DNA of 64,000 nt, taken from positions 16,017,001-16,081,000 of the forward strand of contig NC_092471.1 in assembly GCF_047495875.1 (NCBI RefSeq). Reading direction: 5' to 3'. This document shows positions 1 through 14,003 of the stretch, piece after piece (position 1 is the stretch's first letter; every line of letters starts with the position of its first letter). The translations under genes and the position numbers were made by a program. Under the pieces are notes generated by a model that did no database searches, was not told the DNA's origin, and worked only from the letters and a program-made list of their open reading frames with translations. Source of the stretch: Pithys albifrons albifrons (taxonomy: Eukaryota; Chordata; Aves; Passeriformes; Thamnophilidae).

Positions 1-904
1 GTAAATTTGAGAAAATAAAGGAAGGATTTTGGTGCCAGTGACACAGAAACATTCTTAGACCTCTAAACATTTTTGTACTGAAAAGGTTACGGTTTAAATG
101 GAAATAGCAAGAGATGAACTGCACTGATATATACTGGATGTGATTATTCCCCTCCTTAAAAACATAACTGCAACCAAAACTCAGTTCAAATGTAGATTAA
201 TTAAATTCTGATTTTTAATGGATAACCAAATACCATAGTGGATGAAACTTGATAGAGCTCAGTACCCAGCACTGGCAGCACACACAGCCAGCGCTTCAGT
301 GCTCAGCACTGCCACATCCAGATAAATATAGTCATCAGTGGGAGAAGTCCTAGCAAGTTTTACCACTCTGTCATGAAGATGACTTCAATTAGGGATATTT
401 AGCTGTGTTTTTTATTGCTCTAGCAGTTATAAAAGATTAGTTTATTTTGGAGCCCTGCTTGTACCAAATTAGTTTGGGGACTGACGGATGATGCCTATTT
501 CAAAAACCAGCATAACTTCTGTGTGACAACTGAGTTACCATCCTATCCACTAATTAGGGGAGAGCTACGCACTATAAGTTATCAAAAGTAATAGCACCAA
601 AATAAAAGAATGATTATCCCTTAAAATAGTTACATACACAACATATTTCATTGACAGCAAATACAAAAAACATTCTCAATTTTCCTAATCACAGAAAAGC
701 TCTACATGACCTATAACCAACACCAGACATGTCACCTGGGATAAATGAACTGACTGAGGCAAAACAGTAACAAATGACACACATAAATGGAGTATCCATT
801 GTACACAAGGGACAAGAAGCAATTTCTCTCTTTTAAAAACAGCTGACACACAATCCATCTGAATAGGTACATTTCTCCTAGTTTGGTGACAGTCTTTTCA
901 AATT

Positions 905-918
905 AAAAAAAAAAAAAA
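905..918. repeat. Poly-A homopolymer (A14)
   Basis: Fourteen consecutive A residues. Nothing upstream suggests a retrocopied transcript, so this is read as a simple homopolymer and a likely length-variable site. Confidence 0.9.
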
Positions 919-1408
919 GGCACAGTAGAAGATGATGATTAGGAGCTCAAACTCCTTGCTCTCACATCTTTACTTTCCAATAATCCAATGTGTTTTAAAG
1001 ACAGCTGTGAATGCATGAAGCTTCAATCTTGGGCACTGCAAAGCAATTCAGTGGAAAGTCTGTCATGCTGCAGCACTCAGCTGTACTGCAGAGGGGCTCT
1101 GTGTGCACCCAGTGCCCAGACTGGACTGCGTCCATGGCTGGTTGCCATGGGAGAAAGCAAGTTCATTCTCCACTCTGACCTATCTACTCCTCAAACTTGG
1201 GCAAACTCAGCTTCTCATTTCTGCCTTAGCAGGATAATGATGCTGGCCTTGTGTCTTGCCATGTGAGAGGGAAGTACGAAGGCACTATGATGCAGCAGAC
1301 ACATGCAAAAGACACAAGGTCACTTGTCTGGTTATATCTGACTCTTGTATGGGAATTTCACCTTCCAATCAAGCCATTCAGTTTGCTAAGAAAGAGATGA
1401 CAGGGTCT

Positions 1409-1429
1409 GCATTTGCAGTCTGCAAATGC
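1409..1429. repeat. Near-perfect 21-nt palindrome
   Basis: Ten-base arms GCATTTGCAG (1409-1418) and CTGCAAATGC (1420-1429) are exact reverse complements, separated by a single T. The same word occurs again in inverted orientation at 13931-14003. No function is evident. Confidence 0.8.
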
Positions 1430-4400
1430 CTGCAGGAGGTCAAGGACCACAACTGGGAGGAAGATGAATAAAGCAGCTGGAGCAGTAGAAACAGGTAATA
1501 TGGAACTCAAAAATGGGAGATTACCTTGTATTGTTCTCAGGGAATTAAGCCAGGCACAGGTGATCCACGCAACCCAAAAGTCTCAAAGCAAGCAGGGAAG
1601 GCCCCAGCATCAAATGTTTGCACACCAAGAGGACTCCACTGACAGCTACAAATATTTACTCTAAGCTTCCTCCTTTGAAGCATACAAAGCTCTAGTGCGT
1701 TGTGGAACAGCTGTCTCTCACACAGAGAGCACACAAGAATTCCACTTCTAGATGAACAAAGGAATACAGGATTTGGCTTTTCCTCTTTTTTAAAGCTGCT
1801 TTTATTGCAGCATAGAAACTCCATAGGTTGCTCTGAGGCTGAAGCGAGATGTACATATGTGTATCAGACTTATTACTGCTGGGATTCAGTGTTGTGAATT
1901 GGATTTCCTCATATAAAAGAAATTAATCAAAAAGTAATGGATAATATGCAGGAAGAAGGATTGCACCTTAATTCCCATATGAAGATGCCTCATGATTTTT
2001 ATGTTATTTACAAGAAACCTTGGAGCTGCAAAACTTGTATGCAGACTTATGTTGAAAATGTCCTGTTTTCTACATGTAATCAAACAGATTGAAGAACTGA
2101 TTGCTTTGAAACCAGCAAGTCATGATTTTATTAAAAATATTTAAGGAGGACTTCAAATACATCTCTACAGACATTTCATCCACCTCCGCCATGAATGAAA
2201 AATATGATTATGCATTACTGCCTGTATAATTCAGCATCATCTGCTCGCTTTGCTTCTTCCCACTGACAGCCACAAAACAGATATCTGAGTAACTGCACGG
2301 CTGTGTAAGGGACAAACCTTTATTTGAACCTCTCGGTTGTATACTTAAATATCACCAGCTCCCAGTCAAGCCCAGGAGAACTCAAGATGCTTATCAGACC
2401 TCCTCTTCAGGAATTAATTTCCATGTGCCTCCTGCAGGAAACAAGTTAATGCCATGCTAACAGCATCCTTTTCAATGATCCTCCATCACCTTCCCACTCC
2501 ATCCTACTCTGCTCACGCAGAAGGACTAGACAAGCCATCTTAGCAACACTGTCACCAAAATTTAACTTCATTGGCTTTCACCATGCTCTGTCTGTATGTT
2601 CAGGGTCACGGCTTTCAAAATTATAACTGAGAGTGTGATCCTTAGTGGGTTTTAGTGGTCCAGGGCCATACCTACAACTCTAGTCAGAGCCATACATCAG
2701 CCCACAACACTGACTCTGCAGAGCCCACACCAGCACATTTCCTGGGGAGAAGGGGGTATGTTTAGCCACCTTTTTCACCTCCCAGCCTACTCAATCTACA
2801 TGACAAATATTAATGAAGCACCCTTTTCTCCAAAAGGAGGGATTTGCTGCCAAGAAGGCGAGACTATAAAACAGAAACCCAGAATATCACTAATACAGAT
2901 TACAGAAACTGTATTGAAAGAAACCCAGACATATATGCAAATAAATCGGGTGTCTGCATACCACCTGAGAGCCAAGCAAGCAGGACAGCCATCTGCAAAG
3001 GAAGGATAAAAGTCAGTCTCAGTATAAGCACGGGAAATCCTCCAAACAGCTTCCTGGCAGGTCCTGCCTCTCCTGGGAGCCAGAAGCAGCTGAATCCAGT
3101 GAGCCTGGGAGAGAAGCAGAGCAGAAAATTGTGCAGGTCCTGAGGTATTTCTTTCTCCAAGAAACTGAGCCTGGACCCCTCAATTTAGTGACTTCTGCAA
3201 CAGAAGCTGAGGATGTTGCATCCTAAAGGGCCAGCTTTTGGTACGTGGTTAAAAAGCAGATGAAGGGCCATTAATTTTTGAACATTTTTTTATCTGCTGT
3301 AGAGATGTTTCCTAAGGATATGAAAATAAGTGCAAAAGCAGCTTAGACTCAGAAACCAATACCTGCTTGTAATTTACTGTGTGTCAGGATTATCAGCTAC
3401 ATTTTTTTTCATTTATGTCAATGCAGAGTGGGGCCATATCCACAGAACATTCATACATACTTAATTTCCACTGTCCTTCAGATTTATTCTCACCTACCCT
3501 CAAGCAAGACAAATGAAAATTTTCATGAGACTTAAAAAAGTCTATTAAGTCCAAGCATATCATGTGTTGGCTGTAACAGACTGACAGCCTTACTCCTCAC
3601 AAAGAGTGTATGGCAACAGCTTTGCCCTCCTGCTGCACTGATGGGGCAAAAACATTTTTAGGGGCTCCAGCTCAGAGCCATGGACTAGGCCACAAATGCA
3701 CTGCTTTGATACCTGCCTGTACAGTTTGCTATGCACAATTCTCCCAACTCCATTGATACATATTTCATAAAAGAGTAAACTACACTTTTAATAAAAACTC
3801 AACATCAAGATTACTTTGAGCAAAGTTACCCATTTTTAGACTTGCCAGATTAAAATTAACACCTTCCTAGGGAAATGAGCTAATTCCAAGGAAAGCAGCA
3901 GACACAAAAGTCAGTAGCGAATTCAAAACTCAGTTTTGTCACATTTTCCATGCAGAAATAGCTATTTTGTCAATGTCATGAGAATTTGACATTGATGAGT
4001 GAGATTTTGACAGGAGACATTTCATGCAATTTTTGCCTTTAAAAAGCACTTTTCCCCCTAGTTATAAATAGACTCAAAACCTCCAAAATTATTTCCGTTA
4101 TCCTGCGTCCTTGGCAAGTTTTTGCAGATGCCTCAACCCCAGTGAGCGCAGCAGAGTAAGGGAGCCAGTGCCCAGCTCCTGGGCTGGCCACTGCCCTCCC
4201 TGTGCCCCAGCCCTGCTGGCAGGGGACAGCCAGAAATTCAGCTGGTCACAAGGAGGTGGCTTTATGTTATTTAAGGAAGAAACAAAAAACAAGTCGTGGT
4301 ATTACACATCGACTGTACAGCAATTAAGTTCCACAACAGCAGCGATTTGTTCAAATCAATATAAGGAATCATTTGAGAGATTATCAGTTAAAGAACATTT

Positions 4401-5336
4401 CAATGAGAATAAAATAGAATACCAGTAAAACAGTAATGACTTGGGAAATCACATTTTTCCTTACTTTACAAGGACTTCACATTATGACCCAGGCTGTACT
4501 GTCTAGGACAGCTGTCTTCAAATGTATTTCATTTCTGTTTATATGAAATGGCCATTTGAATACTTCTTCCAAAAAATTAGAAACCTACAAGCCAGCACTA
4601 TCACACAGAGTATGATGATAATAATGCCCTGCATATTATATCAGTCACCTGAAAAACTTCTTTCTGAGACGAAGGCTTTCGGAATAATTGTATCCTATAA
4701 CTTTAATTATTAACATTCATAATCAAGAAGCTTTTTCTTCCTCAATTGCAAAATACACTGCCTAAAGTTAGAGTACACTCAGCAAAGCAAATTTGAGCCT
4801 GAAGTGATGACTTCAATTGCTGCATTATGTACTTCCAGGAACACGGCAAACTATATTAGTGACTTTCGATAGGAAGATGTTCTGATTCTCTGTCAGTAGA
4901 AATACACTTTGTGTTACAGCCTTTAGACAAAACAGCAGTTGAAGAACAGCAGCTGCACAAAGTCTGCAGGCTAAGAAATGCCTCATACTTGGATAACAAC
5001 AAAACATGAAGGACAACTGAAAGCTGTGGACTCCATAAGAACAGAGCATAAATGGAAGGATATTGCACAAACCATTACACTGCTCTCTCCTGCAGCAAAG
5101 GCTTCAGACAGACACTTTGGTTATAAAATGTGCACGAAAAAATTCAGCAAAAGGAAAATATACACTTGTTAGCAGTAAACTAAATAAATGTTTTCATGGT
5201 GCCTGCAATACAGATAACCCTAGGGATGAAGGACCACACAGCCCTACAGAGGCACCCCAAATCAAAGCCAGGTCTGAAATGGAGCTGAAATTTGCTAGGA
5301 ATAACATATTATCAATTCTAAGCACACAAACCTTAC

Positions 5337-5357
5337 CTTCCCAGAAGGCTATGACAG
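5337..5357 (-). other. Possible 21-nt microexon (hypothesis)
   Basis: On the minus strand, a T-rich tract (reverse complement of about 5358-5382) ends in AAAG. It is followed by 21 nt, then GAAG and the strong donor-like GTAAGG at 5336-5331. One frame is open, beginning with two bases of a split codon and ending WEG across the donor. The acceptor is only moderate (no C/T-AG context), no partner exon is recognised, and spurious splice pairs are common in DNA of this length. This is a weak hypothesis only. Confidence 0.1.
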
Positions 5358-6179
5358 CTTTGTAAAGTAGAAAAAAAGTAGAATTTTGTGAAGAAAAAAG
5401 CCACCAAAATTCTGTCTTTTAGACGCTTCAAATTTTAAGTTATAAAAACCTTGGCAAGTTGGATTTTAAACACAACTGGATACATGGCTGCTGATTTTTA
5501 CAAAACATTCACTATTGAAATCCCAGTTCAAAAAAAAAAAAAAACCTCACAAGATTTTAGCACATTAAGTACAGGAAAAGATTAGAAAGCTATTCAGCCT
5601 CAAAAGAAATCCCAAACACACAATCCCTGAAGTGCACCTGCAACAAATACTTGAGAGAGAACAGTGAGAGTGATAACCACTATGAAACAAGTCAAGGCAA
5701 ACATAAGGAACAAACATTTGTCAAGGGAAGGGCAAGTTTTACCCAAGCATAGTGAAAAGTTTAAGGGTGGAAACTGGAAAGGGAAGTAACTAAACGCCCC
5801 TAATAAAAATGCACAAGGTTCTGTTCACGGGTTCATTCACTCACACAGCACATCCACATCAGGGCAGCTTGGTGGCTCTCAGGGACCACTCTGCTGCTCG
5901 GGCTGCAAGGATATCCCAGATAACCCAGTGGCTTTATTTCAGCTTTACATCATATAGAGCTTCATCATCACCTGTTAACATTTAACTCTGCTTGTCATAT
6001 TCTTTTAGGTGCACAGGCTCCTTTATTCCCACTTATCTTTTTGCCTTATGTTTGCTGCATCCTCTGGGAGCATCACCAGGGCAATTCCTTTGCAAAGACC
6101 AGTGTAGCTGATTGCACATTGTGTTACTGTTAGTGAATAGCTTCTGTGCTACTTCTTTTCTTCTCTTATCGTTCTTGGC

Positions 6180-6213
6180 TTGGGTTTTTTGTTGGGTTTT
6201 GTTGGGTTTTTTT
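6180..6213. repeat. Short GTTGGGTTTT minisatellite
   Basis: Three adjacent units of the form (G)TTGGGTTTT(TT) lie back to back. The strand asymmetry (G/T on plus, C/A on minus) resembles a short telomere-like array, but the unit is not the vertebrate TTAGGG. It is most likely a locally expanded simple sequence. Confidence 0.75.
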
Positions 6214-7435
6214 CCCAGCAGGAATGGGCACATTAAGCTAGTTTGGTTAAATTGATATCATTCTTATTGCTACCCATGTGCTGTACTTCAACAGACACCT
6301 TACTATCATTAAAAGCACTGGTATGCAATACTTAGAGCATCAGCCATACAAGGGCATCCCTATGCTTTATTAAGGCAAATGAAACATTTTAAAGCAGACT
6401 GAGCAGGGTAAAATATTATTACTATTTTCTAGAAGTACGATTTTTCTGGCATTAAAACATCATCTGTTTGGATTTTATGACACCACTCAACTGCACCACA
6501 TCCTTTGCTTTTTACTGGAGCTTAAACCTTTTAGTGAATTCAAAAATCTCCAAAGGAAGAATTCACCTTACAGCTTCACAAAACAAGTTTGCCTTGTGAA
6601 CATTTTTATTTCAAAATCACTTCCTGCTTTCGAAAGCATGTAACTTACAAGCAGTTAAAGAAGATGCAGGACACAGACTGATGCCACACGGTCATGGGTG
6701 ACAATCTGTCTGTGGGGAGGTAGGATGAGACCCTTGCATGGGTGATGCTTTGAGCTGAGTGGTATAAACATAACTCAGAAATGGAGAGTTCTTCTTAAAG
6801 AGAATTGATGCCTACAACATTCCATTTTATCATTAAAAATGTTGTATTAAAAAAAAAAGAAAAAAGTAGCTGTAATCTCAAAACTATGATCTTAGTATAA
6901 AATCCTATTTTCAACATACATAGTGACCTGTAAATTTGATGACAGTTGTTTAAAGGAAAGTAAAATCTGGGAAAAGAAGACCCTTTCTGACAGTTTTATA
7001 CCTATTAAATCTGTGAGCAACATCTAAGACCCCTAGAGCTTAAAGCTGGGAAACAAAAAAATTCTTCATCGATTCTTTCTTTCTTCACTTACTTAATATG
7101 TACATTTCAAAGGCGTTTTTTAAAGACAGTTTTATTACTTGCCCAGAATATTTAGCTAGAGATTTTGCTCCTGGGAGAAAACATTCATAAGATTCAGCCA
7201 GATAATTTTATATACAGTTAAAAACATTACATCTAAAAGCTGCTCCAGCAAAAATATATGCTAAGAAATATCAATTTAGAGTAATAGACATTAACAAAAA
7301 TAATAAATCAAACTTGCAAAAAAGTGAAACTTCTTTTTAAATCAATGTAAAATTGTTGGATTGTTGGATTCTGGAGCAATCTGGCCAATGGAGTCTGGAT
7401 CCTTATGTAAATTAGCACCCAAGAGTGTGATGTGC

Positions 7436-7602
7436 CCTCTATGATTAAGTCCAACTGTAAACTAACACTGTCAATCCCACCTCTAAACCACATCCCCAAG
7501 TACCTCCAGAGATGGTGACTCCACCACTTCCCTAGACAGCCTGCTGGAGTGCTTGACAACTCTTTTTGTGAAGGGATTTTTTCCTAATATTCAATCTAAA
7601 CT
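7436..7602 (-). mobile_element. CR1 LINE 3'-end remnant
   Basis: The plus strand reads as the reverse complement of the CR1 3' region. It carries recognisable CR1 words such as AGTCCAACTGTAAACTAACA, a ..GATGGTGACTCCACCACTTCCCT.. type block, a GCTTGACAACTC type block and TTTTTTCCTAATATTCAATC. Compared with the CR1 consensus as I remember it, a stretch of roughly 20-25 bases before the TACCTCCAGAGATGG block is missing, and the terminal ATTCTRTG units are gone. The element is old, 5'-truncated and non-coding. Boundaries are approximate, within about 10-20 bases. Confidence 0.85.
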
Positions 7603-10600
7603 CTGAATTTTCTCCAAAGCTCCGTCACACCAGTGACTGCCAAGTGCTTAGGCATTAAGGCCAAGAGTAGGGAGTCTAAATATTTAATGTGGTCTTACAC
7701 ATAGTATAACCCAGAAATATTTAATGAGAGTCTCATGCAGTTACCCTGCAAGTCAGTAATGTGCTGACCTTGAAAATGGATATATTCCTAAGGACTTCTA
7801 GTGATAAAGACTCACTCTGTTCTTAGGTAACATTTTTAGGGTTATACTTCTTTCAACATGTATTAGCTTAATTTTAGCTTCCATCTACTGATTTATACAG
7901 TTCCACTTTTGCCTATTAGTTTAAAAAGCCTCCTGTAACCATAAATCTCCTGCTGCAGTATTTATACAGTTCCGATAAGTATCGTCTTAACCTTATTTTA
8001 ACTAGACTGAGCCTCTCATTAAAAATGAACGTTTTACAGACACCCAGTCATTTTTTCACAACTTTTATGAGCCCTTTACAAATTTCTATAATCCTTTTTA
8101 AACACGTGTTAGCATCAGAGAGAGGCTGAATGTCTAACCAGTCGGGTCACCAGCAGGGTGTATGGGAACAACGATCCCTCCACAGGTACAGCCAAAGGCC
8201 ACATTCAGTCACACAAAGCTGAAGCTCACATGTGGCTGGCTTTGAGCCTGACATCCAAGTCCCTTCAACATCATGGCACTCTAAGATTGAATCCTCCCAC
8301 CATGCAGATGCAGGCAATTTTCTTTGTTCCTGAATACATGACCATTGATTTGGCTCCATTAGAATGCATAGGAGACTACACCAATTACAATACGCTTTGA
8401 ATCAGACTTCAAAAGAAAATGTGCTGTGACAAATGGGGCTTTTCAAGGACCAGAAGACAGGCATGTTAGGAGCTTATTCCAACAGCATTCTGCAGCAGGA
8501 AATACTTATGGAGGTCAAAACAATAGCCACATGGTAGTCTGCATCAAGACCCAATCCATGCAAGAAGCATGGACAGTGAGCTGACACCTACGTGTTGACG
8601 AGGAGTATCTGCATCTGTTAGTACAGCCCTGTGGAGGGCTTCCAGTTCTGGCAGTGTTCATGCAAAAAGTACAGCCTAGCTAATTTATTTTAATCAATCA
8701 AACAATCTAATGAAAAAAAAAAAAGCTGACAGAGAAACCTCATAGACACTCCGGAGAAGGTGTAGAACAGAGCTGATCTTCACTGCTGAATGGAAAGATT
8801 CTGTTCCATTACAGAAAGGTGGGAAATAGATTTTCTTGGCACATGAAACCAGTTCTAAGATGTAGAGTTGCAGGCATTTTGCAATTGTTCCAGAAAAGGT
8901 TACTATTCTTGCATCATATAAGCAGACAATCAGCAAATCCATGGCTTGATCACCCCACTCCACACTGCAGAAACTCATGTTGTTCCTCCCTTCTAGATTG
9001 TTCTCCCTCTGTCACCTCCTGGTTTTCACTGGCTGAAGAAATTCTCTCACATCTCTCAAGATAAGGCTCCTCCCTTTCTCTGAACATCCTAGCATCTGTC
9101 AGAGCACAGACACCAAAAGAGATGAACTTGAAGCCTTCGCCTTGGCAATTTTGAATTCCTATACTGTTTGCCAGCAAGCAAGTAAACTCCAGCTTTTAAA
9201 ATAGCAATAAATTCTTCACTTCTCCATGTCCTCTAAAATACCATGTACATTCACATCTCTCTCAAAGCAGTAATTGTGCAAGCTAGTAATTCTTAATAAT
9301 TACAATGAAGATGCCTAGACTATTCCTAGCTACCAAAATTGAAGTCCTTATAGAGATGCAAATACATTATTTTTAGAGATGCAGAGCCACATTTTATCTC
9401 ACATTTCCTTAAAGGGTTGCAAAGTCTCTTGTGCACTCTGTTTTTGTCCTGCAAATGTGACACTTAAAGTGGTTACCAATATAACCAGTATCTGTAAAAC
9501 TTTATAAAGAGAGGAAAGGGGAAACTGTTCTTTCAGGTACTGTACTTTTGTCTCCACTAAAGCAAGGGTTTTTTTTCTCTTACTGATATTCTTCAATCAC
9601 AACAGCAGGGATGGGGCTGAAAGGAGGAAGATATTGCCATAAGCAGATTCCAGGATGCAAACAGGACTGGAAATATGGATGCTAATCAACCTCTCTTATT
9701 CATCACAGCACATAAAATTTGCCTCACATATTTCCATGCTCAGTGATAGAAGTTAACACTTCACTCCAGGGTACATTTTGTGGTTAATCCATTTTTCCTG
9801 GAAACAACACATTTTCCATTTAACTTCTTTTACTACTGTTGTAAATCTGTTCTTTTCAATATGAACTTCTCAGACAGGCTTTTATGAATAACTGGAGCTC
9901 ATTCTTTTAAAAAGGGCAAAATATTCCTCTTTTCCTATAATTGCTATGGGCACAACATCTTTAGGGAACACCAGCCAAAGGAAACTCCTCTCCAGAGGTA
10001 CACCAGCTGGCTTCACTAGCTCTTCCAAAGCCTTCAGGCTCCCATCAAGTTTTGGTGGCCATGTAGCCTCTCCTGACACCACACTGCCTGCCTGGCAGGA
10101 CACAGAACAAGCAAACATCCAGAGCTGAGGATGCTCTTTAATGACAGCATTGTTCATGCACCTGACAGTCATTTGAGTTAGGTTGGAGAGTTTCCATGGA
10201 AACAAAACATGACACTAAGAAATAAAGCAGAAAACAGATTTGGAAAGAGGGTCCCAGGCTGTAGTCCACTGACAGTCTGGAGGGACTCCAGCACTTGTCA
10301 CAGCAATAAGGGAGGAAAGCAGAGATAAAATAAATCCTTATGAAATGGTATCATCCTGTCACATTTTAGAGCAACTTTGTGGGTGATGAGTAGTTTGGTC
10401 AAAAGCAGTACAACCTGTACCACTGCATAAGCAGCAGCTCCAGACACTCAATAGGCAACAGGGCAGCACTGGTCAAAGCTGAGCCATCACCATTGGGGAT
10501 TCACATCCCTTCTGTGTCAGTCAAACACCTTGGAAACAGACTCAGTGCTGGTAGTTTCAACTTCCCCTGTCCAGTATGATACATGAGCTATGATCTCAGA

Positions 10601-12029
10601 TGCCCTGTTGACAGCCTAATGAGAAACTGGTTTTGCTCAGGCTGCATGTCCCAGATGAGCAAGCACAGTAACCCTTGGTATGAAACAACTGGCTTTTTCT
10701 CACTGACCATCACTGCAAGGCATAAGTGCAAAACAACTGGTAATCACCATCAGCCACTACCATCGTCTGCTCTTTTGCCACAGAGCCAGAAACTAAATAC
10801 TCCATCCAGACAGAGTAGAAGGTTCACTGAAATGCAGCAGTCAAGAGAGAAATGTTGAAATCTTAATGTCATCAGTACAGCCAAAAGCAAGTGAAGAACC
10901 ATCATCTTTCTTTTCAAATACACCCACCACCTAAAAACTATTTCCAGAAGGAGCTGCACACTGTTAGAATTAACCTCATTGCAGTCTGGATAAAAACATG
11001 GAAGCTCCAGTCCATTTTTGTTAGAAACCCTACATGTGAGGCACAAGGAACACTGAGCTAGTGCCATGCAACTGCATCTTCCCCAGCCTTGAGCAATGTC
11101 AAGCTCGGAGAGAGCCAAACATCCTCCTTCTGCTCTCCAGCTCACTTAACACAGACATGACACTGGCAGGGTGCAACACTGTGCTGCAGTCCCAGTCCTA
11201 AGCTAGCTGCAAAAAAGCTATTTTCAAACCAGCACAGCCCACAGTTGACTGGGGATTGTAGCTTGACTTCTGAAAGCTGCATAGTCATGGAGTTCTTCAC
11301 AGTCAGTCTCCTGCATCCTGAACAAACATGGGGCACAATCTGACCCTTATCCAGACACGAATACAGAACTCCAGAAGTCAGCATGAGATTTTTCTTAGAA
11401 GCCTGATAAAGATCAGTAAGTTCAAATAGGGAGGGAGAAAAAGGTCTTGACTTTGGACTCATTTCGCCTACAGTAAAACTCTCACTTGAGTGGTTGTTTG
11501 AAATGTTTTTTTGTATTTTTTTGACAGGTTACTGCTCTTTGCAACAAATTCTTATTCAAAAACAACATTGTTAACAGTTTTTCATTAATACCTGTGCAAG
11601 GCACTACACTCTTATTTTTTCAAACTCTTTGTCACTTCTTACTCTGTAGAGATACGTGAGCATGGCTCAAATGCAACAAATCTAAAGTAGGAAGGTTCTT
11701 ACAGAAAAAGACTGGTTTTCTATCCAGGAAACTCACAGTCATTTCTCAGCTCTGTTGAGATGCTCATCCGGGACATATGATGCCTCAATACTTTGCATAT
11801 CTCAGTTCTCCAATGGCAAAAGGAGGTCAGACAGCCAATGCTGCCAGCAGACCTCTACAAGGCATGTCAAGAGTACAGGCTCCCAGGAATAGCCTTCCTT
11901 TTACTCATCCTGGGCCTTTCTTATCCTCTTTGATTCTAAAACCTTCTCTCTGAATATGGAATTTAGCACAACAAGAGATGTCACAGTGCGTGTGAAATAT
12001 AAGAATAAAAAAATAGTCAAAGACACTTC

Positions 12030-12049
12030 AAAACAAACAAACAAACAAA
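12030..12049. repeat. (AAAC)n microsatellite
   Basis: About four and three-quarter perfect AAAC units, within an A-rich context. It is likely length-polymorphic and has no other evident role. Confidence 0.9.
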
Positions 12050-13930
12050 TTGCATACCATTAGTTTTCTTCCTAAATATCAGTCAACATATCCTACAATA
12101 ATCACTGGATTTTCAGTTCTGTCTTGAACTGGAATAGTCCATTCCAGTTTAACACTCCCTGCCACTTTAGCTAGTGCCACCTGAACCCTCACGTACCCCA
12201 GAATAGGCTTCCTCCACACCTCTCCACCTGTACCATCAGTTTCCCATCTTTGGTCCACCCAGCAGTGACAGTTATATGCTGGGGAAGATTTGCACTGTGT
12301 ACATCAGGCAAATCATACTGAAGGGAGTTCTCTGCATCCTCAGCTAACAGTTGTCTGGGTTTCAGAGAATGCAACAGTTACAGTGAGGGCTAAGAGGACT
12401 GTTCCCTGTTTGGGAGCACCACACACAGGGTGCCCGAATCCAAGAACTTGTCACCTCTATGATGTCAAGAGGCAGCACTGAGCATGTCCCTGAGCATCCT
12501 ATAGTAGCTGACAACATAGTGCACTCAGATTATAGTTGAATAACAAGTACCACATCCCTGTTTAAGAGATGCATGAATTATTGATGATGTTCAGGAGCCC
12601 TATTAAACTGTCTAGTGGGCCAGCAAGAACATTCAGTAGTTCAAATGCATCAAAATGAATAATAAAGCTTTCTATTTTGAAGTTTGGCCGTTAGAGAAAA
12701 GAACCCTGGCAAATATATAATTTTGTGTAATTTCACTTGGATGCTCACTGTAATAGCCATAGTATTTATGACACCATGAGTCATACCCATACACTCCTCA
12801 GATAGCAAAGACACCATTATCCACACTATTTAAAATCAGAGTCCTTAAGCAGGAAAATATTCTACTAAAGGCAAGGCCTGCTTATTTGCCTTAAACTATA
12901 AGCTTGGTCTATAAATATGTACTATTTCTGTAGATACATCTGTGTCAGCCATGAAATGCATGTAAAGATGTGTTATAAAAGGAGAGTTGTAAACATTATG
13001 GGAAACACCTTCGAGTAATTCTTTAGATCCTGCCTATAAAATTGAGAATCCAGTTAAATTGCCTTCTTATTCTTCAAACAAACCCTTGTCATGCAATAAT
13101 AAAATCATAAAATAAAGCCCCTCAAAAAAATAGACTATTGCACATTCAAAACATGATACCCAGTCTTGTTCTGGCAGCACTTGTGTGTTTCACTGAGTGC
13201 AATTAGAAGACAGAAAACAAAGTCACCATCTTTATTTTGAATGAAGGCCAGCCTGGGTTAAAGCAGTTTTGAGGGACATTTTCAGTAAATTTGAGACAAA
13301 AGAGATATTTCTCCATTCAGTTCTGGCAGACATTCAGCTGCAAACTTGAGAAGTTCCTCCACTGAGGGTCAGCACCTCTCCTTCCTCCCTTCTCTTCACA
13401 TAACGCGTAGGTAACTGTGGCTCCTGAGGATGTAACCCCTTGCTGATTGTCAACACAGTTTTCTCAGCTACCAGGAACCTTTCTGGGTAAGATATTGCAC
13501 ACAGTTTCTAGGATTTCACACATTTATTCAGTGCTGTTAATAATCCTTCAGTGTTAACCTGAGCAGTAAAATATTTATTTTGAAAGACTCAATGTCTTGT
13601 TTTAAGGAACAGTTCAGCAGTCTGGGACTCCAAGTCCACCTTGACCACTGCAATAACAGTGAAACAGTAATCAGTATTTGGAGAGATGTTGTCATATGAT
13701 ATTCAAAGACATTTAACAGGATGTGGCTGCTATGTAAATGTTATGTAGCTTTTATTTGCTAAATCCACATGAAACTTCCCTTTTTAATATCCTTCCTTTC
13801 TTGCTTGCAAACACCATCCACATAAAAGTCACTAACTTGAGAAAATGTTTAATCTGGAGTTGTTATACCCTATGTCAAGCCTCAGAGACTGCACAGAAAT
13901 GAACCATAACACCCAAAAAGTCAACCTTTT

Positions 13931-14003
13931 GCATTTGCAGAGCTCTGTCATGAGCGGTTACTGCCACAAACTGCTGGAAACAGATTATTGAATCTGCAAA
14001 TGC
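13931..14003. repeat. Inverted repeat, 11-bp arms, 51-nt loop
   Basis: Left arm 13931-13941 (GCATTTGCAGA) and right arm 13993-14003 (TCTGCAAATGC) are exact reverse complements. Ten of the 11 arm bases are the same word as in the palindrome at 1409-1429. The loop shows no further pairing obvious by eye. Confidence 0.7.

Larger units (their letters stand above)
1..7435. other. Unique non-coding DNA, no gene recognised
   Basis: I see no gene here. The stretch is AT-rich and CpG-poor, with short open frames on both strands (longest about 105 codons, 4111-4428 plus) that show no recognisable domain, repeat structure or family motif. A small GC-richer patch lies at about 4110-4260. Homopolymer A tracts occur at 905-918 and 5530-5544. 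Two short structures inside it (a palindrome near 1409 and a G/T-rich minisatellite near 6180) and one exon-like segment (5337-5357) are listed separately. It could be intron or intergenic sequence. Confidence 0.7.
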
